64,000 nt of DNA from positions 82,509 through 146,508 of the forward strand of contig JAMYWO010000054.1 of assembly GCA_024220525.1 (NCBI GenBank), read 5' to 3'. Under the pieces are notes generated by a model. That model was not told the origin of the DNA and did no database searches. It saw nothing but the letters and a program-made list of their open reading frames with translations. A program made the translations under genes and the position numbers. Numbering within the stretch: the stretch's first letter is position 1; each line of letters opens with the position of its first letter. This document shows, in pieces, positions 32,179-44,182 of this stretch. This DNA is from Cochliopodium minus (taxonomy: Eukaryota > Discosea > Himatismenida > Cochliopodiidae).

Positions 32179-32346
32179 TAAATTTTTTTCTTAATATCCA
32201 GACACATATTTTCAAATAAAAAAATCATTCATCTCATATTGAGATATAACTTCTAATATACAATTAATAATACATAAATAGAATTACATCCTTGACTTAA
32301 AAAAAAAAAAAAAAAACAATATCTAATTCAAATCTAATATTTGAAT
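32153..32346 (+). mobile_element. Retroelement 3' tail with a nested MITE fragment
   Basis: Bases 32153-32174 (AAAGTACACTGAACTAGGAT) and 32288-32346 (ATCCTTGACTT, A-tract, CAATATCTAATTC...) match the two ends of the tail at 5748-5849, read in its sense direction. Between them, about 32178-32277, lies a MITE fragment (CCAGACACATATT, ATCATTCATCTCA, CTTCTAATATACAATT) without its terminal repeats. The MITE therefore went into the retroelement tail. No coding part of the retroelement is present. Confidence 0.7.
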
Positions 32347-32457
32347 AAACCAATATTGAATTAAAAAAAAAAAAAAAATTGAGAAAGAAAAAATGGTTTT
32401 TATAAATATTAAATTTTGTATATAAAAATTGCTATAAAATTTCTAAATTTCATTTAA

Positions 32458-34258
32458 ATGAAGAAAGAATTAGATGGGAAAAAAGAATTAGATTTGATAA
32501 TAAAATTAGAGGAGGGATCAATAACAGAGATTGACAAAGTGGAAATAACAAAGATCAAATATCTGAAAGATTTCAAAAAATTGATGGAGAAAATAAAAGA
32601 AGGGGATAAATTGAAGAAGATCTACTTCGATATGAAGACCAATCTGATAAAATGTTTCCCTTTATTCTTGGAATATCTGAAAGAAACAAGAACATTGGAA
32701 AAACTAGCGATAAAGGTGAATACAAAGTATAAAATGGAGGAATGGGATACATTCTGCGATATAATCGAGGAGAATAAATCCATAAGGAAATTGGAGCTGG
32801 TTGATTCGAATTTAATAAAAGATAAAGAAGAGAATATAGAGATTGCGACAAAGATATTGGCGAAGATAACAAAAAATGAGAAGATAAGTAGATTACTGTT
32901 GGAAGATTTCGATATAGACGAGAAATTCGGCGAAGAAATATCAAAGTGTCTAACCTCGAACAAGAATCTCACCTCATTTGGGCTCAGGATCAATTCTGGC
33001 TCAAATTACGATCTAAAATTGGATTTGGGGCCAATCTGTGAAGCATTTAAGAAAAACAAAAAGCTTGATAGTCTGATCATAGAAGGGAGTCAGAAATTAA
33101 GATCCTCTATTTCCAAACACCTTCAAAACTACATTTGTGAAATTCTAGAATCGAATAAACAATTCAAAACACTCAAGATAAGACACTTGAAGTTTGATCT
33201 TGAAAAGCACTATTTACTTTCTATTTTTAACTCTGTCCAAGTTCATCCCGGCATTTCTACTCTCGATTTTACTGACACCTCCCTTGATGATTTGGACAAC
33301 AATGAATTGGATAACCTTATAAGCACAAACTCTTCGCTTAAAAAATTGTATTTTTATTGATTCATTTTTATTTTTTTTTTATTTTTATTTTTATTTTTTT
33401 TTATTTTTATTTAATTTAAATATTTTACTGATTTTGTTAAATTTAAATAATTTATTTCTTGTTTTTATTTTATTTTTGTTTATTTTTTCTATTATACTAA
33501 AAATTCTTTTTAGAATAATTAATAGTTGTTACAGGAAAAACATTTTCGGTTTTTTGAAGACAGGCCTCGAAAAAAATGAATCATTGAGGCACTTGGATAT
33601 TAGTGTTCCTAATTTGAAGGTAACTGAATATAAGAACAAAATTGGAGCCGATCTGATTTCAAAACTACTCAAATACAAGAAATGGGAATATCTTGACATG
33701 TCCAACATCTATTTCACAGAGAGTGCCGCAAAAACTATTTTCGATGCTTTGAAGAAAAACAAACATTTAAAGTATTTACGTGTTTTGTCTCATCATAATT
33801 TTAAACAAAACACTATCAATTATTGTTTGGATTGTTTAAAGTCCAATGATACTCTCCAACGTCTTAGTTTTATAAACTCATCTTCTTACATTGACCCCAT
33901 CTTAAAACTGTTGAAAACTAACCATACCATTTACGAATTTTTCTTGGATCCAAATGAAAGTTTAGACGAGAGTCATCGCCAAATTTTTGGGATCAACAAG
34001 AGAATTTCTCTGAAGCCTTGTTGGACAATAGGAAACCATATCCATTTCGAAGATGATTTTAAAAGGAGAATTGAAAGTTTCATGATTTGCTTTAACATTT
34101 CCTACAAAAACAAAAAATTTCTCAGAATTCCAAAACCTTTGATTTCGAGAATCTTTGACGAATTCTCCATTCATTTTTTGATTGATTTTAAGCTAAAAAA
34201 AATCAAAGAAATGGAACAGAAAGGAAATCCAAAAAAAAGAAAGTTTGAAGAAGACTAA
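32458..34258 (+). CDS. Leucine-rich-repeat protein (ribonuclease-inhibitor-like)
   Basis: Two exons, 32458 to about 33348 and about 33535-34258, joined across a T-rich intron of about 185 bp. Repeats of the type KLKKIYFDMKTN, TLEKLAIKV, SIRKLELVDSNL, NLTSFGLRI, KLDSLIIEG, GISTLDFTDTSL, SLRHLDISVPNL, WEYLDMSNIY and HLKYLRVLSH fit about ten long (RI-type) LRRs without a signal peptide, so the protein is cytosolic. The C-terminus has a helix (FRIPKPLISRIFDEFS-like LRIPKPLISRIFDEF) resembling the tail of the ankyrin protein, then a basic end KKRKFEED. About 535 aa. Probably a binding scaffold. Its stop is only 42 bp from the convergent TTC38 stop. Confidence 0.75.
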
Positions 34259-34300
34259 ATTTAATCTCACAATAAATTGTTCTATTAATCAAGATTTTTT

Positions 34301-36392
34301 TTAAATGTTCAATTTAGAGAACAACCTATCATTGATTCCACTGGTCTTTTTTTGAGACTTCCTCTTTCCCAACAACTTTTCGATTTCACTTTTTTCTCTC
34401 TTCTTGGAGTTAATCAAAGAATGAAAATAAAGTAAATTGAAAATATCTCTTTGGGCATTAGAGCCACCAATAGTAACAATTTGGTTGTTGAGGTATGAAG
34501 GTTCGATGAGTTGAAGTGCTTTTTCAAAATCTCCGCTAAGAAAATGAATGACAGCCAGAGTGATATTCTCCCCCACTTTATTAGATATATTCTGGTTGGT
34601 ATTGTTCTCGTTGAGGCTAGAAGGGTTGCTGTATTGATGGAGGGTATTCTTAAAGGTAGTGCAACATTCATCCTTAGGGTTAATTGTCATAGCAATGTGA
34701 ACATCATTAAACAAGTAACTATTTTTTAATTTATAATATCATATTTTTAAAAAATTTAAATAATATCATATTTTTAAAAATTTAATTTTTTAAAAATATT
34801 TTTTTTACACGTGATCATCTAAGTGAGATTTCCACAATCCAAATAGATGCTCCCTTCTCTTTAAATATTCCACCTCATAACCCTCCAAGTACAACCTAAA
34901 CAAAGCGGAAGATCCATCAACCAAGTCCAGCACTATCCAAATAAATTGTCAAAAAAATTTTTTTTTTAATTAAAAAAAAAGTAAAAGTTACTCGCTCCAG
35001 AATTTACTCGTTTTGAAATTTCTTTATCATAAAGGGACAAAGCATCTTCAAATTTTCCAAGCTCAATCAAATGTAAAAACCAATGCCAAAATAAATGACC
35101 TTTTTAAAATTTAATATAATTTAGATTATTAATGAAACAAAACAGAAATAATAAAGTAATAAAGTAAAATAGGTGAAGGAATAATTTTAAAATGGAAATT
35201 TCTAATTTACAAGCCAAGTTATTGCAAGAAGTCCATTCCGCGAATGTTTTTTCTAAAAACTGGATACCCTCTATTTGTCTTCCTTGCATTTCCAAAACAT
35301 GAGTGTAAGCGTGAACAGCCCTAATAGAATTAAGATAATAATTTTAATTAATTATTAAAAATAGTTGAAAGAAATTTAATTTAAAAAACCAAGCGTCATT
35401 CTTGTTAATTTCCAATGCCTGCAGTGAAACTTTTTCAGCTTCTTCATAGTTTCCGATTTCCTCCAATCCAAAAGACAACATACCTAAAATAATAAAATAA
35501 AAAAATAACAATAGAATAGAAAAAAATATATAAACAAATAAAAATAAAAAATAAAAATAATTTTTAGACTTATTACAAAAAATTTTGTATTAATACAAAA
35601 TTAAAAAAAATAATCACCTAATACATAACCATATTTAGAATATTCGCTTTGGTTATCTTTTTCAGCGACGTAATGACTTTGAACTCTGTGGATGCTCTCG
35701 TAAATGTCGCGAGACTTCCCCAAGTAGAAGTACCAATCATGCGCAAACTTCAAAGCGATGTGGTCTTTGGGGTACTTCTTTAGAATTTCTTCCCACTTCA
35801 ATGTTGCGTTCACACTTTCACCTAATTTAAAATTTTTTTGAACAAAAATTATTTATTCTTTTTTTTTGTTTTGAATTTAAGCGTGTATTTTCTTCAAAAA
35901 TTTTAGATTCCATCATTGATGAATAATTTATTTTATTGATTAAAGAAATTCAAATTAGGAAATTTCAATAGAATTTTTGAAGAACAACCAATATTGATCT
36001 GTTTTGATTTCATTAAAACCTTTTGAATTTTTTGTTGGATATTAATTATTTGCTTCAAAAATATCTCAATCATTTGTGATTATATTTTTTTTGTTACCCT
36101 TGGCTAATAATTCAGCAGCTTCATAATGAATTCTCTCATGATCAGTCAATTTTCTCGTCTCCATAATTTTTCTTGCTTTATCCAAGGGCTCCTTCAAATT
36201 AGGTGAATCCAATTTGGTATCTGTATTCGTCAGTTGCAGTACTGCCACGCAGACATGCCCCATGAAAAAGGAGGGATCTTCTTGGATGGAATCCTTGATG
36301 GATTGCATTGGATCTCCCATCCATCCTATCAACTCTCTGCCAAATTTATCATAGCTCTCTTTTGATTTAATATTTCCAAAAATAAACTCCAT
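34301..36392 (-). CDS. TTC38: Tetratricopeptide repeat protein 38 homologue
   Basis: Exons from 36392 (MEFIFGNIKSKESYDKFG) to TAA 34301. TTC38 landmarks run in order: MGHVCVAVLQLTNTDTK, KARKIMETRKLTDHERIHYE, WEEILKKYPKDHIALKFAHD, YFYLGKSRDIYESIHRV, then EEIGNYEEAEKVSLQALEIN, DAWAVHAYTHVLEMQGRQIE, GIQFLEKTFAEW, HLFWHWFLHLIELGKFEDAL, VLDLVDGSSALFRLYLEGY, and a final half-repeat region FLSGDFEKALQLIEPS. TTC38 is a soluble TPR protein of unknown role found across eukaryotes and bacteria. It appears full length (about 460 aa). The largest intron is about 275 bp near 35822-36097. It diverges from the Rab-like gene across 190 bp. Confidence 0.88.
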
Positions 36393-36582
36393 TTTTTTTT
36401 TTTTTGCTGAAATTTATAATATTTTTTATCATGAAACTTTTTCCTAATTATGGAGAGAACAAATCAAAAAAATAAGAAAGTGATTTAAATCTTTATTCTG
36501 AAAGAGAATTAAATTTTAAGCATTAATTTGAAAATTAAAAAAAGAGAAATTAAAATAAAAAGAAAACAAAAAAAAAAAAAAA

Positions 36583-37203
36583 ATGGAAGAAAAATATCTT
36601 TTTAGAATTTTGATGATGGGATACTCTGGAATGGGGAAATTTTGTTTATTAAATAGATTGATGGACGAAAAATTCAATGAAGAAGGCAAATATAATATAG
36701 GAATTGATTTCAAGAACAAATCTTATCAGTTGGGTAATAAAACAATCAATTTGCAAATTTGGGTGACTGTAATTTAAATCTATATGATATCCTAAATAAT
36801 TCATTGTTGACAACATTATTTTAATAAACAAAAGGATGGAAACAATAGAAGAAATTCAATAAGTCCATCATTTTATAAGAGATGTGATGCGATATTGTAT
36901 GTGGAGGATATCTCTCACACAGAAAATATCCTAACTCACTATGATATCCTGAAGGATATAGAAACCAATACCACCCATATGAAATTCATTCAAAAGTATA
37001 TGTCATGTTCAAAATATGATTTGTACGAAAAGGAGATAGATCCTACCAAAAAGGATAAGATGAGAGAAAAGATTGAGAAGACAAAGAAGTACTGTGAAGA
37101 TAACAATTATTCTTTCGAAATTGGGACCTCTGCTAAGACTGGACTAAATGTCAATTTTTTATTTGAGAAGATAATGAGAAAAATTTTGCACAAAAGAGGT
37201 TAA
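36583..37203 (+). CDS. Degenerate Rab-like small GTPase
   Basis: Two exons (36583-36762 and 36835-37203). P-loop: ILMMGYSGMGKFCLLNRLMD, where Phe replaces the Mg-binding Ser/Thr after GK. Switch I: YNIGIDFKNK, lacking the Thr of the usual TIG(V/I)DF. G3 should be WDTAGQE but reads IWDGNNRRNS, so the catalytic Gln is gone. G4 is SKYDL where NKxD is expected, with an inserted loop before and after. G5 is intact: EIGTSAKTGLN. The C-terminus ends KRG with no CC or CxC prenylation motif. About 183 aa. The overall Rab fold is clear but nucleotide binding and hydrolysis are doubtful, so this is probably a pseudo-GTPase. Adjacent genes give no pathway hint. Confidence 0.78.
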
Positions 37204-37308
37204 TTTATAATTTTGAAATAATAATTTAATAAATTTTTTTAAAATAAATAAAAATTGAAATTTCAAAAATTTTTTCAAAAAAAAAAAAAAAAAAAAGGTA
37301 TTTTCGCT

Positions 37309-37611
37309 ATGACCGAAAAATGGGAAGCAAACGAAGAAATGAATTGTTTGTGGGAGAAAGAGTTTAGAAAGATCGTTATCACTTTACTTTTGGTCAGAAA
37401 GGAGAAGTACAAGACATTTCCCAAAGCAATTTTCTATCAGATTTTAACTGATTTGAGTGGCTTGCTTATCTGTGAAGGAAATTTTCCTGATTTCAATAAA
37501 GAACCTGAGTTCTCTCTCATAATTGACAAAGGCTGTTATGTTACTGACTTCCAAAAGTATTTTGACGAGAATCCTCTTCCTCCTATTAAATCGGGTTGTC
37601 TTTTAAATTAA
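37309..37611 (+). CDS. Small hypothetical protein (100 aa)
   Basis: Single exon, ATG 37309 (MTEKWEANEEMNCLWEKEF), stop TAA 37609-37611. A poly-A run precedes the ATG, so I chose this start over an open upstream extension that is pure Lys. The middle FPKAIFYQILTDLSG is a predicted helix resembling the tails of the ankyrin and LRR proteins. The end is Pro/Gly-containing (ENPLPPIKSGCLLN). No signal peptide or TM segment. Family not recognised. Confidence 0.55.
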   Translation: MTEKWEANEEMNCLWEKEFRKIVITLLLVRKEKYKTFPKAIFYQILTDLSGLLICEGNFPDFNKEPEFSLIIDKGCYVTDFQKYFDENPLPPIKSGCLLN

Positions 37612-37714
37612 GTTTAGTAATTTAAAGTTTTGGAAAAAGGATTTTTTTTGATTAAAAAATGAAATAATGTATAATTAAATGGTTTATTTTTGATCAACAA
37701 TTTTTTTTTTTATT

Positions 37715-39127
37715 TTATTTGGCAATAGTGATGCTTTGTGGCAAAGGACCAAAGTTTCTCTCAAAAACAGCTTGGTTGTGGAAAGAGCCTTTCTTGAGAT
37801 CGAAAAGGTAAGTGGTGGCAGCAGGGTCGTCAATTCCGTGCATTTTGATTTTCATCCACTCGAGTTTTTTGGAATTTGGGATTTCTACCATACTACTTCC
37901 CTTTAAAAAAATTTAAAAATATTTAAAAAAAAATAAATAATTACTCTCAAATTATTAAAAAAAATGTGGAAATAAATAAAATCAAAAAATAAATCATAAG
38001 TTATTACTCTCAAAGACAAAAATTTGGTTCTTTTGTTGCCGATCACGTTATAGCTGTCCAACTTTACACGTTTCTTGGATACTAGGGACAATTTAGTGAC
38101 GTATCTCTTGGAAAAAGCGTGGGTGGCGAACATACAAATGAAAGATGATCTATTGTTGAATTTCATAAATATTTAATAAAAATAAAATAAAATAAATAAA
38201 AATAAAGTAAAAATAAAAATAAAAATAATGAAATAAATAAAAAAATAAAAAATAAAAAATTGAAAATAAAAATAAAAATAAAAATAATGAATTAAATGAA
38301 AATAAAAAATAAAAAATAAAAAATTGAAAATAATAAATATTAAAAAAAATATTTTACCCAATGAAAACTGCAGACAACAAAACTTGAGTGGTAGAAAGAT
38401 AGGTGAAAGGTTCTGGTGGAGGCTCTTCATTCTTTTCTTTGGCTAAGTCCACGGTGAGTTGGAATCTCAGCTTCTCATACTCGTTGAGGAAGTAGGTGTA
38501 AATCAATCCGTAACTAAAATCCAAAATAGCAAATGAAAATCCTCTAGAAAGAAAAAAGAATTAAAGGAAAAAAAAAGAAAAAAAATCATCCATTCTAATA
38601 TAATTATAATAATAAAAATTAAAATTATAAATTTATTTGTAAATGTTGATTAATTGATCCTTTATCGATCATTTACTGACAAATTTTCATTGGAGAAAGT
38701 GTATTCTAAGTAATATATACAAATTTCTCCTGTTTCTTTTCAACCAATCATAAAAATATCAAATCAAATTGTGGATTATGATATTAATATGATAATTTGG
38801 ATCAATTATATAGTATCTTTTGCAAAGAAATATAAAAATTGATCCAAATTATGGCAGATTAAATTCATACGATGAATAAATCTTCTTATATTTTTTGATA
38901 TATCAAATGATTTTAAAAGGTCCATACAATATGATCAACCATCTTTTTCCAGAGGTGAATAGTAGAATCTCTTTGGTATTATCTTCTGCCATGGTGACGA
39001 CATTCTGGGAGAACCATTTAGTTTTGCTGAATGAGAATTTTCTGATGGAATGATTCTGCAATACCTTACATTTGGATTTGAATTTAGAGAACAAATTCTT
39101 TTTGCTCTTCAAAAATAAATTCTTCAT
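37715..39127 (-). CDS. Two-TM mitochondrial membrane protein, TMEM186/TMEM223/TMEM70-like
   Basis: Exons: 39127 to about 38930, about 38541-38360, about 38150-38003 and about 37900-37715. The N-terminus (MKNLFLKSKKNLFSKFKSK, then RKFSFSKTKW) is basic and hydroxylated, a good mitochondrial presequence. Two TM helices follow: WLIILGFSFAILDFSYGLIY and YLSTTQVLLSAVFIG. After the second come FSKRYVTKLSLVSKKRVKLDSYNVIG and the C-terminal strands AATTYLFDLKKGSFHNQ. This matches the helical hairpin and beta tail of TMEM186/TMEM223/TMEM70, assembly factors or accessory proteins of respiratory complexes in the inner membrane. Which subgroup it is cannot be told. The intron near 38542-38930 is about 390 bp. 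Confidence 0.6.
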
Positions 39128-39348
39128 TTTTTATTTATATTCGCATCCCTAAAGCACTTTTTTTGTCTTATTTGCAAAAAAGGGGAATCAGGAGACCAAT
39201 TTCATCTCAATGGGGACTTGTCAATGAAATAAAATGGATTTAATTTCATTATCAATCAATCTAACAAAAAAGAGAAATGAAATATTGAAGTAACTTTTTC
39301 TCTTAGGGATAATTAATGATAATTATTTATCCTGATGATTCTGAATAG

Positions 39349-39632
39349 GGATTATTGGAAATAATTTAAAAATAGGAGTCAATCTTAACACCCATTTTAT
39401 TCCTCAAAACATCAGGTAAATTCAATTAATTTTTAATATTAAATTTCAAAATATTTTTAAAAATTTAAATAGGAGAGGATGGATGTATCAAATAGTTAAA
39501 TTAGCAAGGGATAAGATGACACCAAGTGACCTCAACAGTTTAATAAGAGATATTGCTACTGAAGTTAACACAGGTTTCAAAATGGTTAATGGTGAATATG
39601 GACGACTTTACTTACGGGAAAGTAAAAAATAA
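39349..39632 (+). CDS. Small gene, two 3' exons seen, 5' end unresolved
   Basis: Two in-phase exons, 39349-39415 (GNNLKIGVNLNTHFIPQNIR) and 39473-39632 (GWMYQIVKLARDKMTPSDLN...YLRESKK), stop TAA. The joined frame has coding-like composition. No ATG fits upstream in phase: an ATG at 39234 (MDLISLSINL) is out by one base. Product not recognised. Confidence 0.4.
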
Positions 39633-39969
39633 AATAGAAAAAATTTTATAAAATAAATTCATTTTAATAATTTTTTTTAAAATTATTTTTAGAACAGATT
39701 TTTTATATATATTTTATTTAAACTTTTTTTTTTGTATTTGATTTTTTATTTTTTATATTAAATTTTTTAAATTTTTTTTCATCAAAATTAAACTTTTAAA
39801 TTTAATTTATTTGATTTATTTGATTTATTTATTTCTTTCTTTCATATTAAAAATGTTATTTTTAAGATCAAACAGTAGAAATATCAAAAGTTTCAAATAT
39901 TGTAGATTGTATAATTTTGCTTCACAAATGAAAAAAGATTAGATCTAATTCAAAATTTTGAAAACAATT
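39633..39969. other. Intergenic, one 29-codon ORF only
   Basis: 337 bp, very T-rich. An ORF at 39853-39942 (MLFLRSNSRNIKSFKYCRLY...) looks like a mitochondrial presequence but ends after 29 codons. It may be a stray exon or chance. Confidence 0.4.
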
Positions 39970-42900
39970 TTATTTGTCATCAAAATAATCATCAGATTCA
40001 GTGAGGATCTTCTCGGGAAGCTTCCTCAAAAGCTCATCAAGTCTCTTGTTCTTCTTTAAAGAAGAAGAAGTGATAGTCTTGGACTTAGGAGGGACTTTGT
40101 CATCAGAATTCAAAAGTTTGCGCTGAAATTCCGATGAAATAGTCTTTTTATTCGATGATTTTTTGTTTTTCTCTATTTTTAAAACGGAGATTTTGTTAGG
40201 AAACTTTTGGAGGGCTTGGAGAGTGTATTTGATGAAGAGGTTGTTGGCGATGTAGCGGTAGAACTTGGCTGCTAGAAGTGGTCTGCAAGAGAACAAAACT
40301 CGGAGAAATTGTCCTCTCAGAAACTTTATTTCTGCGTTTTCTGAAGAAACAATGACAGACTCACTAAGAAACAAATTAAATTTATAAGTATTTTAAACTA
40401 TTAAATCATTTTATTAATTTCTTTTTATTTTTAAAAACTAAATTGAAATATTTTTCTTTTATTTTTTATTTTTTAATTTTTGTTTTTTTTTTGTTTTTTA
40501 CTTTGCTTCTGAATCAATTGTCAATACTCCCTTTTCTCCAAAAAAATCACCTTGGTGCAACCTGTTTTTCAAAAAAAAATTAATTATTTCTCAGAAAAAA
40601 AAAATTTTGAAAGAATTTTTACGTTCCAATTTCCTCTGAATCTTTTTTTACAACACATTGGCCGGACTCAATGAAAAATATTTTATGTGAGACTTTATCT
40701 TGTACCAACAGAACAGTATCTTTTAATGATGATAAAAATGAAAAAAAACAAAAATTTAAATTAATTTTTAAAATAAAAAATTACCTTTTTTAAAAGATGC
40801 TCTGTTGGCTGCAGAAAACAATAGTTTCCAGTCCTCTTCGTTCATTTCTCCAATCGGATTGATGTTATTGACCAATTCCACTGTGCTTTTCTTCCCAAAT
40901 TCCATGCTGTTGTTGGGGTTAAATGTTAAAGACATTTCTTTTTCTTGGATTTGAATAGATACATCTTCTGACTTTTTTTTGGATTCTACCAACTTTTAAA
41001 AAAATAAAAAATAAATAAAATAATTTTTAATAGAAGATCAAAAAATCAATAAAAAAACGATTTTAAATATAAAAAAAAATTATAATTTAAAACCAAATAA
41101 TTTTCATTTTTTTAAATGTAAATAATAGAAAATTTTAGTAAAAAAAAAATCAAAATAAATAATGATACCATTAAATATTACAAAAAAAAAAATTTTTACT
41201 TCGTTGATAAAAAGACCCAAACCCAAACACTTTAACTTTGTTTCAGTTTTTTTTTTGTTGAAAAGGCTGTTAATAGTGAAACTCTGGCTGTTCTTTTTCT
41301 TGGAGAAAGAGACTGAAATTATGGATTTGATGGGTATGGTCAACCTCTTCTCGTATTCCATGTTAAGAGTTGAAAAGAGAAAGTGGCTATTTGTTACATA
41401 CCCAGTTCCTTTTATTTTTTCAAATAAAAAAATCATTAATATAAATAAAAATCATTGAAATAAAGACAAATATTAAATAAATTTGATATATTTGGTAAAA
41501 TATAAAAAATAAAAAATAAAAAATAAAAATAATGAAAATAAAAAAAAATCTATTATTACCATTTTGATAATTGAACCCAAATTTTGCTTTGACTTCGTTG
41601 AATATCTTGATCACCTTTTCATTGGTCTCTAGTGAGAATTTCTTCTTTACTACTTCGTCCATGCTGTCCATGGATTTGTCTACTCTAGGTATGGAAATGG
41701 AAATCTCCAACAATGTGTTGGTGTATTCTGGTAGAGTGGAAAGTCTGATTTTATTGAGTTTTGAAGAAATTTTGGTAGATACATACTAATTTAAAAAAAT
41801 TTAGATTTTTTGGTTTTTAAATTTTGAAATAAAAAACTTTTTGTTCACAGTTTTATTTTTTGATTTTAAATTTGATTTTAAATTTTTTTTGATTTTTATT
41901 TATGTTTTTTACTTTGTAGAACCTGGTTGCCAAAGAAGGATCAGAGTTGAACAGTTTGTTCAAAAAAACATTGCTAACAGCCCTCAAAGAACCAGGTTTG
42001 ACCGCACGTACACAAAATTTGAATGACCTGTTTTGTATTTCGGGAAACAAAGAAGCTTCTCCAAAAACACTGGACTCTCCGAGAGCACCTTTAATTTAGT
42101 AAATAATAAAATTAAAATTTTAATTTTTTAAATAAAAAATCAAATTAAAAAAAAATTTTAAAAAAATAAATGATGCCTATTTCGATTTCTTCCTTTTTTC
42201 TTTTGATCACTATTCTCGCTTCGCCAGAATCTATTTTGTGGAAATAAAGGGGTTCGTCTGTGTTGTCCAACAAGATTTCTCCCTTTTCAAATTTTTCTAC
42301 ACAACCACCTTCAAATGAAAAAAAAAATAATCAAAAAAAAATGTAAAAAAAATCAAAAAAAAATTTAAAAAATCAAAAACATCGTAAAAAAAAATCAAAA
42401 AAATAAAATGATCAAAAAAATTCAAAAAAAAAAAAGTGTAATACCAGAGAAGACAAGGGACCAATCGTGTTCGGTCATGTCTTCCATGTCCTGAGTGGCA
42501 TAAGTGTTGAAAAAAAAGGAGGTGGATTCTCTTGACATGAACAGAGGTTTCTTTTCACGAGGAGTGTTTATTTTTTCACGGGGGGTGACGACTTTGTCAC
42601 GAGGGGTGGTTGATTTTTCGCGAGGGGTGGTGGATTTGTCGCGAGGAGTGGTGGACTTTTCTTTTTTGTTACGAGGAGAGTTGGGTTGGCTTTCTTTGAG
42701 GTTTAACACGTTGGGAGAGTTGGATTCGTAGCTGGAAAGTTGTTTCTCTGCTTTGCTGATTTCTTCTGTGGACCACGGTTCAAAAGACTATGAAAAAAAA
42801 AATAAAAAAAAAATTAATACTTTTTGAATTTTAAATTAAAATTTTTAAAATTAATAATTTATATTATTTTAAAATCCTTTAAAAATAGTGGTTGATTCTT

Positions 42901-44082
42901 TTGGTTCTGATTTTTTTTCTTACTTGAAAGTATGATTCTATCTCACTATTTACTTTGTAATTAAAAGGGATGAACAAGTAACTGTGATACTGAGAGATGA
43001 TCTTTCCATAAAGCCCGAACTTGATAAAGTTTACAAGCTTTTGTGGGTTTGTGGTTTTAGTGGTTTCGAACCTATCATTAACAGACTCTGTGATGGTCAA
43101 ATCTCTCAACAATATCGGATAACAATTTAAGACAGGAAACTAATTTATAGGAATAAATAAAATAACAAAAAATTAATTTAAAGTTTTTAAAAACTTTATA
43201 AAAATTTTAAAAAAAGCTATTTTACTTTGGTTTTTGTTAGATTTATTGATTTGATGCTCCCACGATAATTTTTGTAATTAGAGGATTCAGAAAACAAGTG
43301 GCGAAGCAATAAATAAGTATTTGTAGAATTAGGGGTCAATCCTTTTCGTCCAAAAAATTTTTAAAAAAATTATGTTGATAAACAAAATCGAAAAATATGA
43401 TTACCTTCCCATGTTAATTTTATTTTTGGAAAATCCATTAAAGCAACGAATATTTGGAAGGCAATACTATAAGCGTTGACAGACAAAGCAAACTTGGCAA
43501 TCTCCAAGAACTTTGTGATCACTTTAACCCTAGTACTCACTTCATTTTTCAAAAGGATCTCCGTAGATACGAATTGAGTCACCCTTTCGGACCAGATTGT
43601 GTATTCCCCAATTTCAACTGCCTGTATTTTGTAGTTTTCTACCTTTCTGTTTTTGAAGTCATCGTCCCACTTGGCACCACACAAATGAATGGGTTTGATT
43701 TTGCTTTGTTTCATGTAATCTGTTTTTAAAAAATATTGTCAAGAAAGAAAATGAAAAAAAAAAATAAAAAAATTGAAATTAAATTACTTTAAATGAGGAA
43801 GTATTAAATTTTTTTTTTGGATTCTTACCTATGTAACCCAAGTAATTCGCCAAATCTTTTGATTCAAACGACAAAATATCCTTCCCTGATGTACTCCCTT
43901 CCTTTTTGTTGAATGGCTCTGTGTATTCCATACCTTTTTGCTCTTTCAAATTGGAAAATATTTCTTTGGTCAGTTTTTCTTCAGGTCTCGTTTTGACATA
44001 CTCTTCCATTAACTTTTTTGTATTTTCTTCGAAGAAATGTTGGGGATGATATTTCACCCATTCTCTGAACAAATCCAATGTT
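39970..44082 (-). CDS. gbpD: GbpD-like cGMP-binding RasGEF, 3' part (RasGEF, cNB, GRAM, cNB)
   Basis: The first exon (acceptor at 44082) opens in phase 1 with TLDLFREWVKYHPQHFF, the end of a RasGEF_N domain. The CDC25 domain follows: SKDLANYLGYI, KIKPIHLCGAKW, ERVTQFVSTEILL, KVITKFLEIAKFAL and PILLRDLTITES...LVNFIKFGLYGKII. A linker of TPREK-type repeats leads to cyclic-nucleotide-binding domain 1 (FEKGEILLDNTDEPL, VFGEASLFPE). Next is a GRAM domain (KFSLETNEKVIKIFNEVK, TGYVTNSHFLFSTL). Then cNB domain 2 (ASFKKG, KIFFIESGQCVVKK, LHQGDFFGEKGVL) and a basic tail ending DDYFDDK. This order is that of Dictyostelium GbpD, a cGMP-responsive Ras/Rap activator in chemotaxis and adhesion. The 5' exons are missing upstream, where a MITE lies, and are found at 117-555. 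Confidence 0.85.
42530..42675 (-). repeat. In-frame TPR(D/E)K repeat in the gbpD linker
   Basis: Six tandem units of 7-8 codons, STTPRDK, STTPREK, STTPRDK, VVTPREK, INTPREK, with slightly varied DNA (CGAGGGGTGG-type cores on the plus strand). The linker is Ser/Thr/Pro/basic, so likely disordered and phosphorylatable. Confidence 0.8.
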
Positions 44083-44182
44083 CTAAAAATAATGAGTTAT
44101 AATTAAAATATAACAATGAGGATTCTCATCCAATCAAGGATATAAATTGTTGGAAATAATAAAGAATCATTTTTGGTTTTTA

